Source of the DNA: RGIG4608 sp045606265
GTDB lineage: Bacteria; Bacillota; Clostridia; Oscillospirales; CAG-272
Reading direction: 5' to 3'
DNA length: 27,397 nt
NCBI GenBank assembly: GCA_045606265.1
Contig: JAZURO010000250.1
Location: 1 to 27,397, forward strand
Below, piece after piece: positions 8,389 through 16,181 of this stretch (the stretch's first letter is position 1; every line of letters starts with the position of its first letter). The translations under genes and the position numbers were made by a program. The notes under the pieces were generated by a model, which saw only the letters and a program-made list of their open reading frames with translations, was not told where the DNA came from and did not search any database.

Positions 8389-8561
8389 TAAATATTTGAT
8401 AAAGAAATTGAAAAATGATTTTAATTTATCGAAAATAAAGGGGAAGGAGCGATATGGTGACGTTTGCTTTGCTGGAAAAACAGTAAAAATTCATTTTTGT
8501 GTATCATTTTACCATATAATGTCAAAAGCACTTGAAAAATGAAATTTTTTACAAAAACATA

Positions 8562-8590
8562 TTGACAATAAAACAGAAATTATATATAAT
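8562..8590 (+). promoter_or_regulatory. Promoter of the SipW-type operon
   Basis: Full consensus TTGACA (8562-8567) and TATAAT (8585-8590) with a 17-bp spacer. It is the only clear promoter before the four genes at 8797-13690. Confidence 0.85.
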
Positions 8591-8596
8591 GTAGTC

Positions 8597-8796
8597 ACAA
8601 AATATAATGCCGTATTTTATATATAAATTGCAATTGCTGATAATTGTGCAACTTGCTAAATTTATAGAAAAAATTTGCGAAAAAGGGATATCCCTTTTTA
8701 TTGATGCATATGCATCAATAATGAACTACTTTAAGATATATATAAAGCGGTGGCTTTATCTATATAAATAAAACATTTAGAAAGGAAAGAAGAAAA
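8597..8796 (+). promoter_or_regulatory. Structured 200-nt leader with two perfect palindromes
   Basis: Between the promoter and the first start codon lie, in order: a hairpin TTGCAATT...AATTGTGCAA (about 8628-8651), a 20-nt perfect palindrome AAAAAGGGATATCCCTTTTT (8680-8699), a 24-nt perfect palindrome centred on GCAT/ATGC (8698-8721, overlapping the former by 2 nt), and a hairpin ATAAAGC-GGTG-GCTTTAT (about 8742-8760). AGAAAGGAAAG is the ribosome site. No known riboswitch was recognised. The palindromes could be protein-binding operators or RNA hairpins. Confidence 0.6.
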
Positions 8797-9357
8797 ATGA
8801 AAAACAGAAAAATCGTGATCGTAGCATTTTTGCTCATTGCTACACTTCTTCTTGGTATCGGTTATGCTGCATTGACCGACACACTCACAATCATTGGTAA
8901 CGCACACATCGACCTTGATGCTGCAAACGTAACTTTCGATAGCAAGGTTTATTTCTCTAATGCTGTAGCTACCAGCACAACTGGTACAGGTGGATATGTA
9001 AACGGTCAGCTTACAAACGTTGATGTAGCAAGCTATACTCCCGACGATGCTACATTTACTGCTAATCAGCTTGCTGTTATGGGCGAGAAATCTGTATTTA
9101 CATTTACTATTACAAATGATAGTAATGTTCCTGCAGATATTACCATTAACCCCACAAAGCTTTCCGGTGCTGACAACCCCAGTAATTCCAATCCCACTGC
9201 ATTTGATGTAGAATATGCTTATCCCCAAGGACAAACAATCGGGGCTAACGGTGGAACAATAACAGTTGTTGTTACAGTTACTGTTAAATCTCCCATTGTT
9301 AATGCTACAAGTGCAAGCTTTGGTCTTGAGCTTACTGCTACAACACAGGAGCCCTAA
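8797..9357 (+). CDS. SipW-dependent TasA/camelysin-like surface protein
   Basis: A 186-residue protein: basic start MKNRK, hydrophobic core (6-22), then GYA|ALTDTL, the signal type cut by SipW signal peptidases; TasA is cut in a comparable GTWA|AF context. The mature part (~160 residues) is Thr/Asn/Val-rich with no Cys and looks like a single beta-sandwich, including the FTFTITNDSNVPADI strand pair typical of TasA/CalY-like domains. The SipW-type peptidase lies 65 bases downstream. By analogy it would be exported, processed and assembled on the cell surface, perhaps as fibres. Fibre formation is inferred, not visible. Confidence 0.8.
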   Translation: MKNRKIVIVAFLLIATLLLGIGYAALTDTLTIIGNAHIDLDAANVTFDSKVYFSNAVATSTTGTGGYVNGQLTNVDVASYTPDDATFTANQLAVMGEKSVFTFTITNDSNVPADITINPTKLSGADNPSNSNPTAFDVEYAYPQGQTIGANGGTITVVVTVTVKSPIVNATSASFGLELTATTQEP

Positions 9358-9422
9358 TTCTAAATTAAGAACATCAGATTATTTGATTACTAATCAATCA
9401 TAAGTAAAAAAGGAGGACAGCA

Positions 9423-10559
9423 ATGACTGATAAAAAAGTTAATCGTATTGCTTCGGCATCTTTACTTGCTGCCCTCCTCGTTGCTTTACTATTGCCGATG
9501 GAAGAAAGCGGGAGAATATTTGCAGCAATTCTTCTGCTTCTTTCGGCGATAATAATTCCTCGTTTTGTAAAGAAAAGACCTATTCTTTCAATATATAAAA
9601 GACAAGTCTTGATTATTATTTCGGTAATAGCTCTTCTTTACGTAATGCTTTTTTACCTGTCGGGTCTTGAATTCGGGTATTATAAAAATCCGTACAGATT
9701 TGCAGGCAGTAATATCTGGCGATTCTTTTTGCCGATAGCAGTGATCATCGTCGCCACCGAGAGGGTGAGATACGTGCTTATGGCTCAAAAGGATGCTTTA
9801 ACACGGGCTATGTGCTATATTTCCTGCATTATTGCAGATATGCTCATTTGCTCAAATATTCCATCGGTTACATCTTTTAATACTTTTATGGAACTTGTTG
9901 CCGGTACATTTTTCCCGGCGCTGTTATCCAATATACTTTATAACTATCTTGCAAAACGATACGGAATGTATCCCAATATCGTTTTCAGATTGATAACAAT
10001 TCTTCACGCATACACCTTTTACGTAACGTCAGGAATCAGCCAATCTCTTGTGAATTTGTTTAAGCTGTTTCTTCCTATTATCATATATTTCTTTATAGAT
10101 GCACTCTTTGAGAAAAAGGTGAGATATGCGCTTGGCAACAAATCACGCTTGTGGAAGATTACCTCTGCCGTTCTGACCGCCATTGTTGTTATAATTATGG
10201 TAGGCACGGTAATGCTTGTTTCAAATCAGTTCAAATACGGCGCACTTGTTATCGCCACTGAGTCAATGACTGGCGAGCTTAATAAGGGAGACGTTGTTTT
10301 ATTTGAAAGATATGAAGATCACCACGTCATAGAAGAAGGTCAGGTTATTGTTTTTGAAAAAGGTGGCTCTATGATAGTTCATAGAGTTGTTGAAATAGAA
10401 ATAATCAACGGTGTTGCAAGGTACTATACCAAGGGCGATGCCAATGAGGATCTTGATGCCGGATTTATAACGGACGCCGACATCGTGGGGCTGACTGACT
10501 TAAAGCTGCCCTATTTAGGATATCCAACACTTTGGATGAGGAGTCTGTTCAAACGCTAA
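9423..10559 (+). CDS. sipW: SipW-type signal peptidase I with extra membrane domain
   Basis: A 378-residue protein. Residues 1-245 hold about seven membrane segments with no recognised family. A further membrane helix (about 245-270) leads into the S26B (ER/archaeal-type) peptidase domain. Catalytic Ser281 lies in TESMTGELNKGDVV and His320 in MIVHRVV; YTKGDANEDLD matches the conserved GDxN box. Use of His rather than Lys as general base marks the SipW class. Known SipW proteins have about 190 residues, so the N-terminal half is an unusual addition. AAAAGGAGG lies upstream. The enzyme should cut the GYA|ALTD signals of the flanking genes. The symbol denotes the class, not strict orthology. Confidence 0.87.
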   Translation: MTDKKVNRIASASLLAALLVALLLPMEESGRIFAAILLLLSAIIIPRFVKKRPILSIYKRQVLIIISVIALLYVMLFYLSGLEFGYYKNPYRFAGSNIWRFFLPIAVIIVATERVRYVLMAQKDALTRAMCYISCIIADMLICSNIPSVTSFNTFMELVAGTFFPALLSNILYNYLAKRYGMYPNIVFRLITILHAYTFYVTSGISQSLVNLFKLFLPIIIYFFIDALFEKKVRYALGNKSRLWKITSAVLTAIVVIIMVGTVMLVSNQFKYGALVIATESMTGELNKGDVVLFERYEDHHVIEEGQVIVFEKGGSMIVHRVVEIEIINGVARYYTKGDANEDLDAGFITDADIVGLTDLKLPYLGYPTLWMRSLFKR

Positions 10560-10574
10560 AGAAAGGAGAGCCAT

Positions 10575-12131
10575 ATGTCTGAGCTTGAAATTCAAAGACG
10601 ACAAGAATATAAACGAAACAGAAAAAAATGGATGCTCATTCAGTTGACCGCCATTATTCTCTTAGCTGTGATTTCTCTTGGTTTGTTCATCGGGTATAAC
10701 CAAATGAATAAAACTCAATATATCGAGTACAAAGAACAGGGAAGTGTTGACTATAAGGTTCACTATTCCGAGAACGAGTTTTTTGAAGATGAGTGGATAG
10801 ATAAGGATCAATCCTATATCTCATCACTTACCGACGGTATTAATGCCGACTTTTCATATATTATGAAAACCGGTGCAAATATGAGCTTTAACTATACATA
10901 TAAAATAGACGCACAGCTCTTGATTACCAGAAAGGATACGGGAACACCGTACTATACAGTGGATGAAAACATTGTGCCTCAAAAAACTGTTTTCATTAAT
11001 AATAAGGATACTGTAAGAATTAATGAATCCGTATTCATTGATTATAAGAAATTTGACGAGATTGCGAGAAAATTTGTAAGCTCTTATTCAATTAAGGATG
11101 CAACCTGCGTGCTTGTTGTTACTCTTAAAGTTGAAGTTTTAAGTGAACACGCAAACTTTGATGAGCAGATGAACAATAATTATACCACCGCAATCAATAT
11201 TCCGATGGCGGAGGATAATTTCAATATTACAAGAACATCGGCTTCCCCCGAAAACGAAACTAAGCTCTTTGAGTTCAGTAGCATTGCAAACAGAGAGGTG
11301 CTTCTTGTTCTGGCTATTATCTCTGCTGTTCTCGCAGTTATCGTAGCAATATTGCTTGTGGTGTTTATGCACCTCACAAAGAACGAGGACGTTACGTACG
11401 CTTCCGCAGTTAACAAGATTCTTAAATCTTATGATTCCTATATTCAGAGAATCAACGGTGAGTTTGACTGCGAAGGATATCAGATGGTTGAGATTAAAAC
11501 CTTTAACGAAATGCTTGGCATTCGTGATACAATTCAATCTCCCATTCTCGTTTCTGAAAACAGAGACGAAACAATGACAAAATTCCTTATTCCCACAAAT
11601 ACAAAGATTCTTTATACTTTCATAATCAAGGTTGAAAACTATGACGAGATCTATTCACGTGTAGTTGAAGAACCCGTTGAGGAACCCGTTGTTGAGGAAC
11701 CTGTTGTGGAAGAACCCGAGGAAATTGTAATTCTTGAAGAAGTTAATGAGGAGGATCTTGCAGAGGCATTGGCACAGCCCGAGGTTGACCTTACTGCCAT
11801 TGAGATCATTCCCGATGACGACGATCAGTTTGAGGCTGCTCCTGAAGACCCCGGTGTTGAGGTCATAGGTGTTGTTTGGCCCGAGAAAAAGAAGAAAAAT
11901 AAGATCTACCGTTACGATCCTAACGGTGAGATCTTGAACGAGGGCGACGTTGTTCTTGTTCCAACCTGGAACAATACACAACAAAAGGAGGTTATCCGTA
12001 AGGCTACCGTTGCTCACGCAAACCACAGAGTTGAGCCCGAACACATCAAGCATCCCTTGAAAAAGATAATCGCAGTTATTAAGCGCAAGGCAGAAGAAAT
12101 GCTTGTGTCCGGTGTAGGATCTGAAAAATAA
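10575..12131 (+). CDS. DUF5305-like two-helix membrane protein
   Basis: A 518-residue protein. The cytosolic N-terminus is basic (about 1-18), with TM1 at about 19-41. An outside domain (about 42-235) carries IEYKEQGSVDYKVHYSEN and ISSLTDGINADFSY, the opening seen in DUF5305 proteins. TM2 follows at about 236-262 and then a long cytosolic tail. The tail has a Glu/Pro/Val repeat (VEEPVEEPVVEEPVVEEP, about 364-380), an acidic stretch and a basic end (HPLKKIIAVIKRKAEEM). DUF5305 proteins are recurrently found beside SipW-type signal peptidases, as here (15 bases after the stop). A role in handling or anchoring the exported substrates is plausible but unproven. Confidence 0.7.
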   Translation: MSELEIQRRQEYKRNRKKWMLIQLTAIILLAVISLGLFIGYNQMNKTQYIEYKEQGSVDYKVHYSENEFFEDEWIDKDQSYISSLTDGINADFSYIMKTGANMSFNYTYKIDAQLLITRKDTGTPYYTVDENIVPQKTVFINNKDTVRINESVFIDYKKFDEIARKFVSSYSIKDATCVLVVTLKVEVLSEHANFDEQMNNNYTTAINIPMAEDNFNITRTSASPENETKLFEFSSIANREVLLVLAIISAVLAVIVAILLVVFMHLTKNEDVTYASAVNKILKSYDSYIQRINGEFDCEGYQMVEIKTFNEMLGIRDTIQSPILVSENRDETMTKFLIPTNTKILYTFIIKVENYDEIYSRVVEEPVEEPVVEEPVVEEPEEIVILEEVNEEDLAEALAQPEVDLTAIEIIPDDDDQFEAAPEDPGVEVIGVVWPEKKKKNKIYRYDPNGEILNEGDVVLVPTWNNTQQKEVIRKATVAHANHRVEPEHIKHPLKKIIAVIKRKAEEMLVSGVGSEK

Positions 12132-12157
12132 TAATTAAAAAGAAAGGAGAGTAAAGT

Positions 12158-13690
12158 ATGACTAAATGGATGAAAGCAATTATTTGTACGGCACTCTCCT
12201 TTATGTTTTGCTTTATGAGCTTTGGATATGCCGCGCTTACCGATACTCTCGGTATCACAGGTACTGCCAAAATTGAAATTCCAAGCGGTTTGTTTATTAT
12301 TGATGTATCCACTTCAAGTGAGACTAATGTTGATAAAAATCAGGTTTCTCACCTTGAATACACCACAACACTTGATTCAATGATAAGCAGAAAAGGAAGC
12401 AACAGCTGGTGGGGACAGCAAAGCTCGGGATCGGTTACATATCACGTGACGGTTCTTAATAATACGAAGCTGACTTACTCTTACAGAGGTCTGTATTATC
12501 AAACGAGTCTTGACGGATATAATGGAAACTCAAACGTATCAACTTCAAACTCCAATAATAGAATTGGAGTCGTTTGCTCGCTTGCAAACAAGAGTGCTGA
12601 GGAAAAGAAGGTGTATCCCGGAAAAACGCTTGAATTTGACGTTACATATACCGTTGGTTCGGGACTTAACGCAAATACTGACTGGAAAACACTTGTAAAC
12701 TTCCAATTTGGTATCAACGTTGAAACAGCTGATCAGGCAATTGATATTGCTGTTGACAAATTCCTTGATATTCTTAACACCACGTCAACCTATACCGAGC
12801 TTGTTGATGTACTGGATAATAAGTTTGACGGACGTCAGGAGTGGACTTCAAACTATATCGGTAACGTTACAGGTTCGTCAAGTGATGACTCGATGGCTGT
12901 AAATACCTTGTTTGCAGGTCAGTTGCAAATCACGGTTGACAACGTCAAGCAAGATGCCACGGTAATGATTAAGCACGAAAACCTGGACGGAAATACTATG
13001 ACGGGTGACGATTACGTCGCTACAAATACAGGAAATGGCGGTGTGTTCCGAGGATACGGATGTGAAATGACCTTGTATCTGACTATAGACCCGTTAGCAA
13101 AAGAGGATATGGGAGAATACGTTCCCGTTTATGCTATTGTGTTTACTTGCGACAGAGATGCTGAGGGTAATATAATCAGCGAATGGTACAGAGTTGGCGA
13201 TACTTATCTTGGCGAAGCAAACGTTGTTGACTATGACGGCGGAACCGACGGAAACGGAGGATCCTTCGTAACGGATAACTGGAGAGCCGCAGGCGATACC
13301 TATCAGGTAGTATCGGGTTATTCCTACGATATTAACGGAACGGTATATAAATTGAACTCATACTCTTATACAGTTGGATACAGATCAAATATTGAAAGTA
13401 TAGTAATGGCAACTGATAATAATGCTACTGCAACCCTTCAAACATTGCTTGATCACGCAAAGAGTATTATTGACAGCAAGGATTACGCAGGCACGGGTAT
13501 AGCTCTTGTTGAAAAGGAGTATGAAGCTGCTTCGGATTACTATACATTAGATGAAAACGGAAATCCTGTTGCTAAGGATGGATATACCAGAGCTGCGCTT
13601 TTGCCGACCATCAATAATCTTTATTATGCTGTTGATGAGGCGTTGATGAAGATGGAAGCGCTTAGCAAAGAACAAAATCAGATAAATTAA
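12158..13690 (+). CDS. Large SipW-dependent surface protein
   Basis: A 510-residue protein whose signal (MTKWMKAI, hydrophobic core, then FGYA|ALTDTLGITGTAKIE) matches that of the 186-residue gene at 8797 (GYA|ALTDTLTIIGNAHID), so both should share the same peptidase. After a beta-rich domain (about 40-190) comes an acidic Asn/Gly-rich middle with many aromatic residues. The C-terminal helical part (about 425-503, LQTLLDHAKSIIDSKDY...ALLPTINNLYYAVDEALMKM) looks like a FIVAR-type helical module. No LPXTG or membrane anchor is seen. AAAGGAGAG precedes the start, and it closes the operon before a terminator. It may play the role that TapA-like accessory proteins play in bacilli; that is inference. 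Confidence 0.72.
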   Translation: MTKWMKAIICTALSFMFCFMSFGYAALTDTLGITGTAKIEIPSGLFIIDVSTSSETNVDKNQVSHLEYTTTLDSMISRKGSNSWWGQQSSGSVTYHVTVLNNTKLTYSYRGLYYQTSLDGYNGNSNVSTSNSNNRIGVVCSLANKSAEEKKVYPGKTLEFDVTYTVGSGLNANTDWKTLVNFQFGINVETADQAIDIAVDKFLDILNTTSTYTELVDVLDNKFDGRQEWTSNYIGNVTGSSSDDSMAVNTLFAGQLQITVDNVKQDATVMIKHENLDGNTMTGDDYVATNTGNGGVFRGYGCEMTLYLTIDPLAKEDMGEYVPVYAIVFTCDRDAEGNIISEWYRVGDTYLGEANVVDYDGGTDGNGGSFVTDNWRAAGDTYQVVSGYSYDINGTVYKLNSYSYTVGYRSNIESIVMATDNNATATLQTLLDHAKSIIDSKDYAGTGIALVEKEYEAASDYYTLDENGNPVAKDGYTRAALLPTINNLYYAVDEALMKMEALSKEQNQIN

Positions 13691-13711
13691 TATAGAATTG
13701 TATAAAAAATT

Positions 13712-13750
13712 GCCACTTTCCAAGCCAAAAACTTAGAAAGTGGCGGTTTT
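13712..13750. terminator. Bidirectional terminator
   Basis: GCCACTTTC (13712-13720) pairs with GAAAGTGGC (13736-13744) and is followed by GGTTTTATTT; the opposite strand ends in ATTTTTTATA. It lies between the convergent surface-protein operon and pilT. Confidence 0.85.
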
Positions 13751-13757
13751 ATTTCTA

Positions 13758-14831
13758 TTATTGTGGATAAGAGGGCATATTGCAAAGATTTTTGAGATTA
13801 TCCTTGTTGTGCGCATATTTTTCTGCGGTCTCAAATGAAATCTCGCCTTTCTTAAACAGTTTTACAAGTGCGGCATCCATTGAAATACTGCCTTGACTTG
13901 CAGAAAGAGAAATAAACGAATCTATCTGATGAGTTTTGCCTTCTCTTATAAGGTTTCTGATTGCATTATTTACCATCATTGATTCGCAGGCAAGCACTCT
14001 GCCATAACCGTTTATGCGTGGCAAAAGCTTTTGCGACAAAACACAGCAAAGTGTGTTTGAAAGCTGCATTCTTATTTGCGCCTGCATACCCTCGGGGAAT
14101 ACACCGACAATTCTGTCAAGCGTATCGGCGGCGGAATTTGTGTGAAGGGTAGCCAAAACGAGATGTCCCGTTTCTGCTGCCGTGAGAGCTGCTTCGATCG
14201 TTTCGAAATCTCTCATCTCACCTATCATAATAACGTCGGGATCCTCTCTTAATATTGAGCGAAGGCCGTTTGCGTAATTTTTCGTGTCAATTCCGATTTC
14301 TCGCTGACTGATGATGCATCTGTTGGGGGTAAGAATGTACTCCACGGGATCTTCAAGTGTTATGATATGCCCAAGTCTTGTTGCATTGATTCTGTCAAGA
14401 ATTGATGCAAGAGTCGTGCTTTTTCCCGATCCTGTTTCACCCGTCACAAGAACTATACCGTTTTTGAAGTTTGGTATCATCCTTACACAGTCGGGTAATC
14501 CAAGCTCCTCTATCTGAGGAATATGATTTCCGAAAAGTCTTAATGCGATTGATAGCTTTCTGTTCTGGCGGTAAACGTTACCTCTCACTCTTATTCCGCA
14601 GGGGAAGGTAAATCCAACGTCTGCCTCGCCAATATTAGCGACCTTGTCATAATTCTCACCGAGCAAATAACGTGCAAATGCTTCAACTTGCTCGCTGTCT
14701 GTTTTTTGTTCTATGAGGTTTACAATATTGCCGTCAATTCGGCATTTTACCGGCAAATCACAAATTATGTGAATGTCGGATGCATTTCTTTGTGCGGCAA
14801 ATTCAACCAATGCGTTAATATCAAGAGCCAT
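13758..14831 (-). CDS. pilT: PilT-type twitching ATPase
   Basis: A 357-residue hexameric GSP-E/PilT family ATPase with all motifs: Walker A GETGSGKST (131-139), Asp box ITLEDPVEY (157-165), Walker B DPDVIMIGEMRD (197-208), His box HLVLATLHTN (223-232) and the PilT-specific AIRNLIREGKTHQI (290-303). It powers retraction of type IV pili from the cytoplasm. GGGAGGG precedes the start. No other pilus gene is in the window, so it must act with a pilus machine encoded elsewhere, or be an orphan. Confidence 0.93.
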   Translation of the reverse strand: MALDINALVEFAAQRNASDIHIICDLPVKCRIDGNIVNLIEQKTDSEQVEAFARYLLGENYDKVANIGEADVGFTFPCGIRVRGNVYRQNRKLSIALRLFGNHIPQIEELGLPDCVRMIPNFKNGIVLVTGETGSGKSTTLASILDRINATRLGHIITLEDPVEYILTPNRCIISQREIGIDTKNYANGLRSILREDPDVIMIGEMRDFETIEAALTAAETGHLVLATLHTNSAADTLDRIVGVFPEGMQAQIRMQLSNTLCCVLSQKLLPRINGYGRVLACESMMVNNAIRNLIREGKTHQIDSFISLSASQGSISMDAALVKLFKKGEISFETAEKYAHNKDNLKNLCNMPSYPQ

Positions 14832-14873
14832 AATAACCCTCCCGGTAAATGATTAATATACTTAGTTTTTATT

Positions 14874-14902
14874 ATTGTAGCATAAATAAGTAAAATTCGC
14901 AA
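14874..14902 (-). promoter_or_regulatory. Promoter of pilT
   Basis: TTGCGA (14897-14902), 17-bp spacer, TACAAT (14874-14879) on the minus strand, about 43 bases upstream of the start codon. Confidence 0.6.
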
Positions 14903-14940
14903 CCCCTTTTTTGCATAAGCAAATACTCTTTGCTTACTCG

Positions 14941-15036
14941 TCCGCTACTGCTACAATAAGTAATTTTGAAAACACGGGTGTTGTAGAGGGCGGCAAATAC
15001 GTTGGAGGTGTTGACGGTATAGAAATAGAATACTGA
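14941..15036 (+). pseudogene. Remnant of a GLUG-like surface protein
   Basis: An in-frame stretch ending in a stop reads SATATISNFENTGVVEGG then KYVGGVDGIEIEY. NTGVVEGGKYVGGV resembles a GLUG-type repeat of clostridial surface proteins. No start codon, ribosome site or further repeats precede it, so it looks like the last few dozen residues of a deleted gene. The evidence is a single short motif. Confidence 0.35.
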
Positions 15037-15073
15037 TTAAGTGAAAAAACATTTTCAAATCACTTGCAACACA

Positions 15074-15104
15074 AAAAATGCGAGCCGTTGGCTCGCATTT
15101 TTAT
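15074..15104 (+). terminator. Intrinsic terminator after the GLUG remnant
   Basis: AAAAATGCGAGCC-GTT-GGCTCGCATTTTT, a 13-bp perfect stem ending in a T-run. It shares the AATGCGAGCC/GGCTCGCATT core with the terminator at 7785. No intact gene precedes it on the plus strand, which supports the idea that a gene was lost here. Confidence 0.85.
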
Positions 15105-15178
15105 ATAAACAATCGGAATATAAGATTTGTATTTTGCGGGATTGTAAATTGTTAAAAAGGGAAAATTCACTAAAATTA

Positions 15179-15207
15179 TTGACAAAATATTGAATAGGTG
15201 GTACAAT
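15179..15207 (+). promoter_or_regulatory. Promoter
   Basis: TTGACA (15179-15184), 17-bp spacer, TACAAT (15202-15207), 42 bases before the start codon of the gene at 15249. Confidence 0.75.
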
Positions 15208-15248
15208 ATATCCATAAAGTAAAAATTCCACTTAATCGGCGAGGTATT

Positions 15249-15941
15249 ATGAACCATATTTTTTATGAAGATTTTTATAAATTATTGAACGATTATAGCA
15301 ATCCCGTAACAAGAGAAGATAAACTTATAAAGCACAGATTGGATTCTATTATTGCTCTTTATGAAAACTGCAGTGTAGAAGAAAGAGAATTTGCTGATGA
15401 AATAACGTTGGAGTTTTCCAGAATTATTGCGCTGCTGAAAAAACAGTATAAGCAAGAAATTTTAGATATATCGAAAAATGCTGCCTTTAACGGTAACTGT
15501 CTTTCATATACCAAAGATACAAAAGAATCTGTATTTGAGTACGACAGGGAAGTTCTTGAAGCATTTTATAATTATTTCAAAGGAAATTATGAATTATCAT
15601 ATTGGGAAATTGAAAACTACAAATTTGCAAACAATGTTGAACGCAAAGAAAAAGTAAATTTGACTATCTGGGACTATTGTAACAGAATTAAAACATTTTC
15701 CAATAAATATCTTTATGAAATTTACCCGATCGATTCCATACCCTGCGTAATACACGGTGATGATGCAGAAGAATTTGAAACTTTGGAGCCAATCGTTTTT
15801 GTGTATAACAACCTGGAGCTTATTATTGCTAAAATCAAAACCACCGATGAAGAAGGAAGGGTGGTAAAACAGAGACTAAATATCCGTTCTGCTCTCAGAA
15901 AGCTAAATGAGTTCAAGCAGGAGACGGAGAAGCAAAGATAA
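15249..15941 (+). CDS. Hypothetical 230-residue protein
   Basis: The start is taken at MNHIFYEDFYK (15249) because GGCGAGG lies just upstream; an upstream in-frame start at 15198 would lie inside the promoter. The protein is soluble, without signal peptide or membrane segment, and rich in Glu, Lys, Tyr and Ile. The first ~70 residues look helical; the C-terminal part (about 160-225) has alternating beta-like stretches (EPIVFVYNNLELIIAKIK) and a basic end. No family was recognised. It has its own promoter and terminator, so it is a single-gene unit. Confidence 0.7.
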   Translation: MNHIFYEDFYKLLNDYSNPVTREDKLIKHRLDSIIALYENCSVEEREFADEITLEFSRIIALLKKQYKQEILDISKNAAFNGNCLSYTKDTKESVFEYDREVLEAFYNYFKGNYELSYWEIENYKFANNVERKEKVNLTIWDYCNRIKTFSNKYLYEIYPIDSIPCVIHGDDAEEFETLEPIVFVYNNLELIIAKIKTTDEEGRVVKQRLNIRSALRKLNEFKQETEKQR

Positions 15942-15985
15942 GATATGTTGTTTCAGATGTGAAGATAGAATACAGTTGAATAGAT

Positions 15986-16024
15986 AAAACCTTCCAAAGA
16001 ATATAGCTTTGGAAGGTTTTTTTA
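15986..16024 (+). terminator. Intrinsic terminator
   Basis: AAAACCTTCCAAAG (15986-15999) pairs perfectly with CTTTGGAAGGTTTT (16007-16020) over a 7-nt loop, followed by more T. Confidence 0.9.
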
Positions 16025-16097
16025 GCTTCTGATAAAGATAAAATTGTGAATAAATTGTAAATTAGTAAATATTCCCTAAAAACTTTACAAATTTCCC

Positions 16098-16126
16098 TTT
16101 ACAAAATAAAAACAATCTGATATAAT
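16098..16126 (+). promoter_or_regulatory. Promoter of the PARG operon
   Basis: TTTACA (16098-16103), 17-bp spacer, TATAAT (16121-16126). Just downstream a short inverted repeat GTGGA-GATT-TCCAC (about 16137-16150) lies near the likely transcription start and could be an operator. Confidence 0.7.
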
Positions 16127-16181
16127 ATATTCGCAAGTGGAGATTTCCACCACTAATATTAATTATTTAGAGGGAGCTTTT

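Noticed and set aside
8731..9234. Minus-strand 167-residue Cys-rich ORF
   Set aside because: Shadow of the TasA-like gene; it spans the plus-strand leader, has no ribosome site, and its Cys/Ser-rich content is what the antisense of a Thr/Ala-rich gene gives.
11139..12053. Several minus-strand ORFs up to 132 residues
   Set aside because: Antisense of the DUF5305-like gene; unusual Asn/Cys/Leu composition and no start signals.
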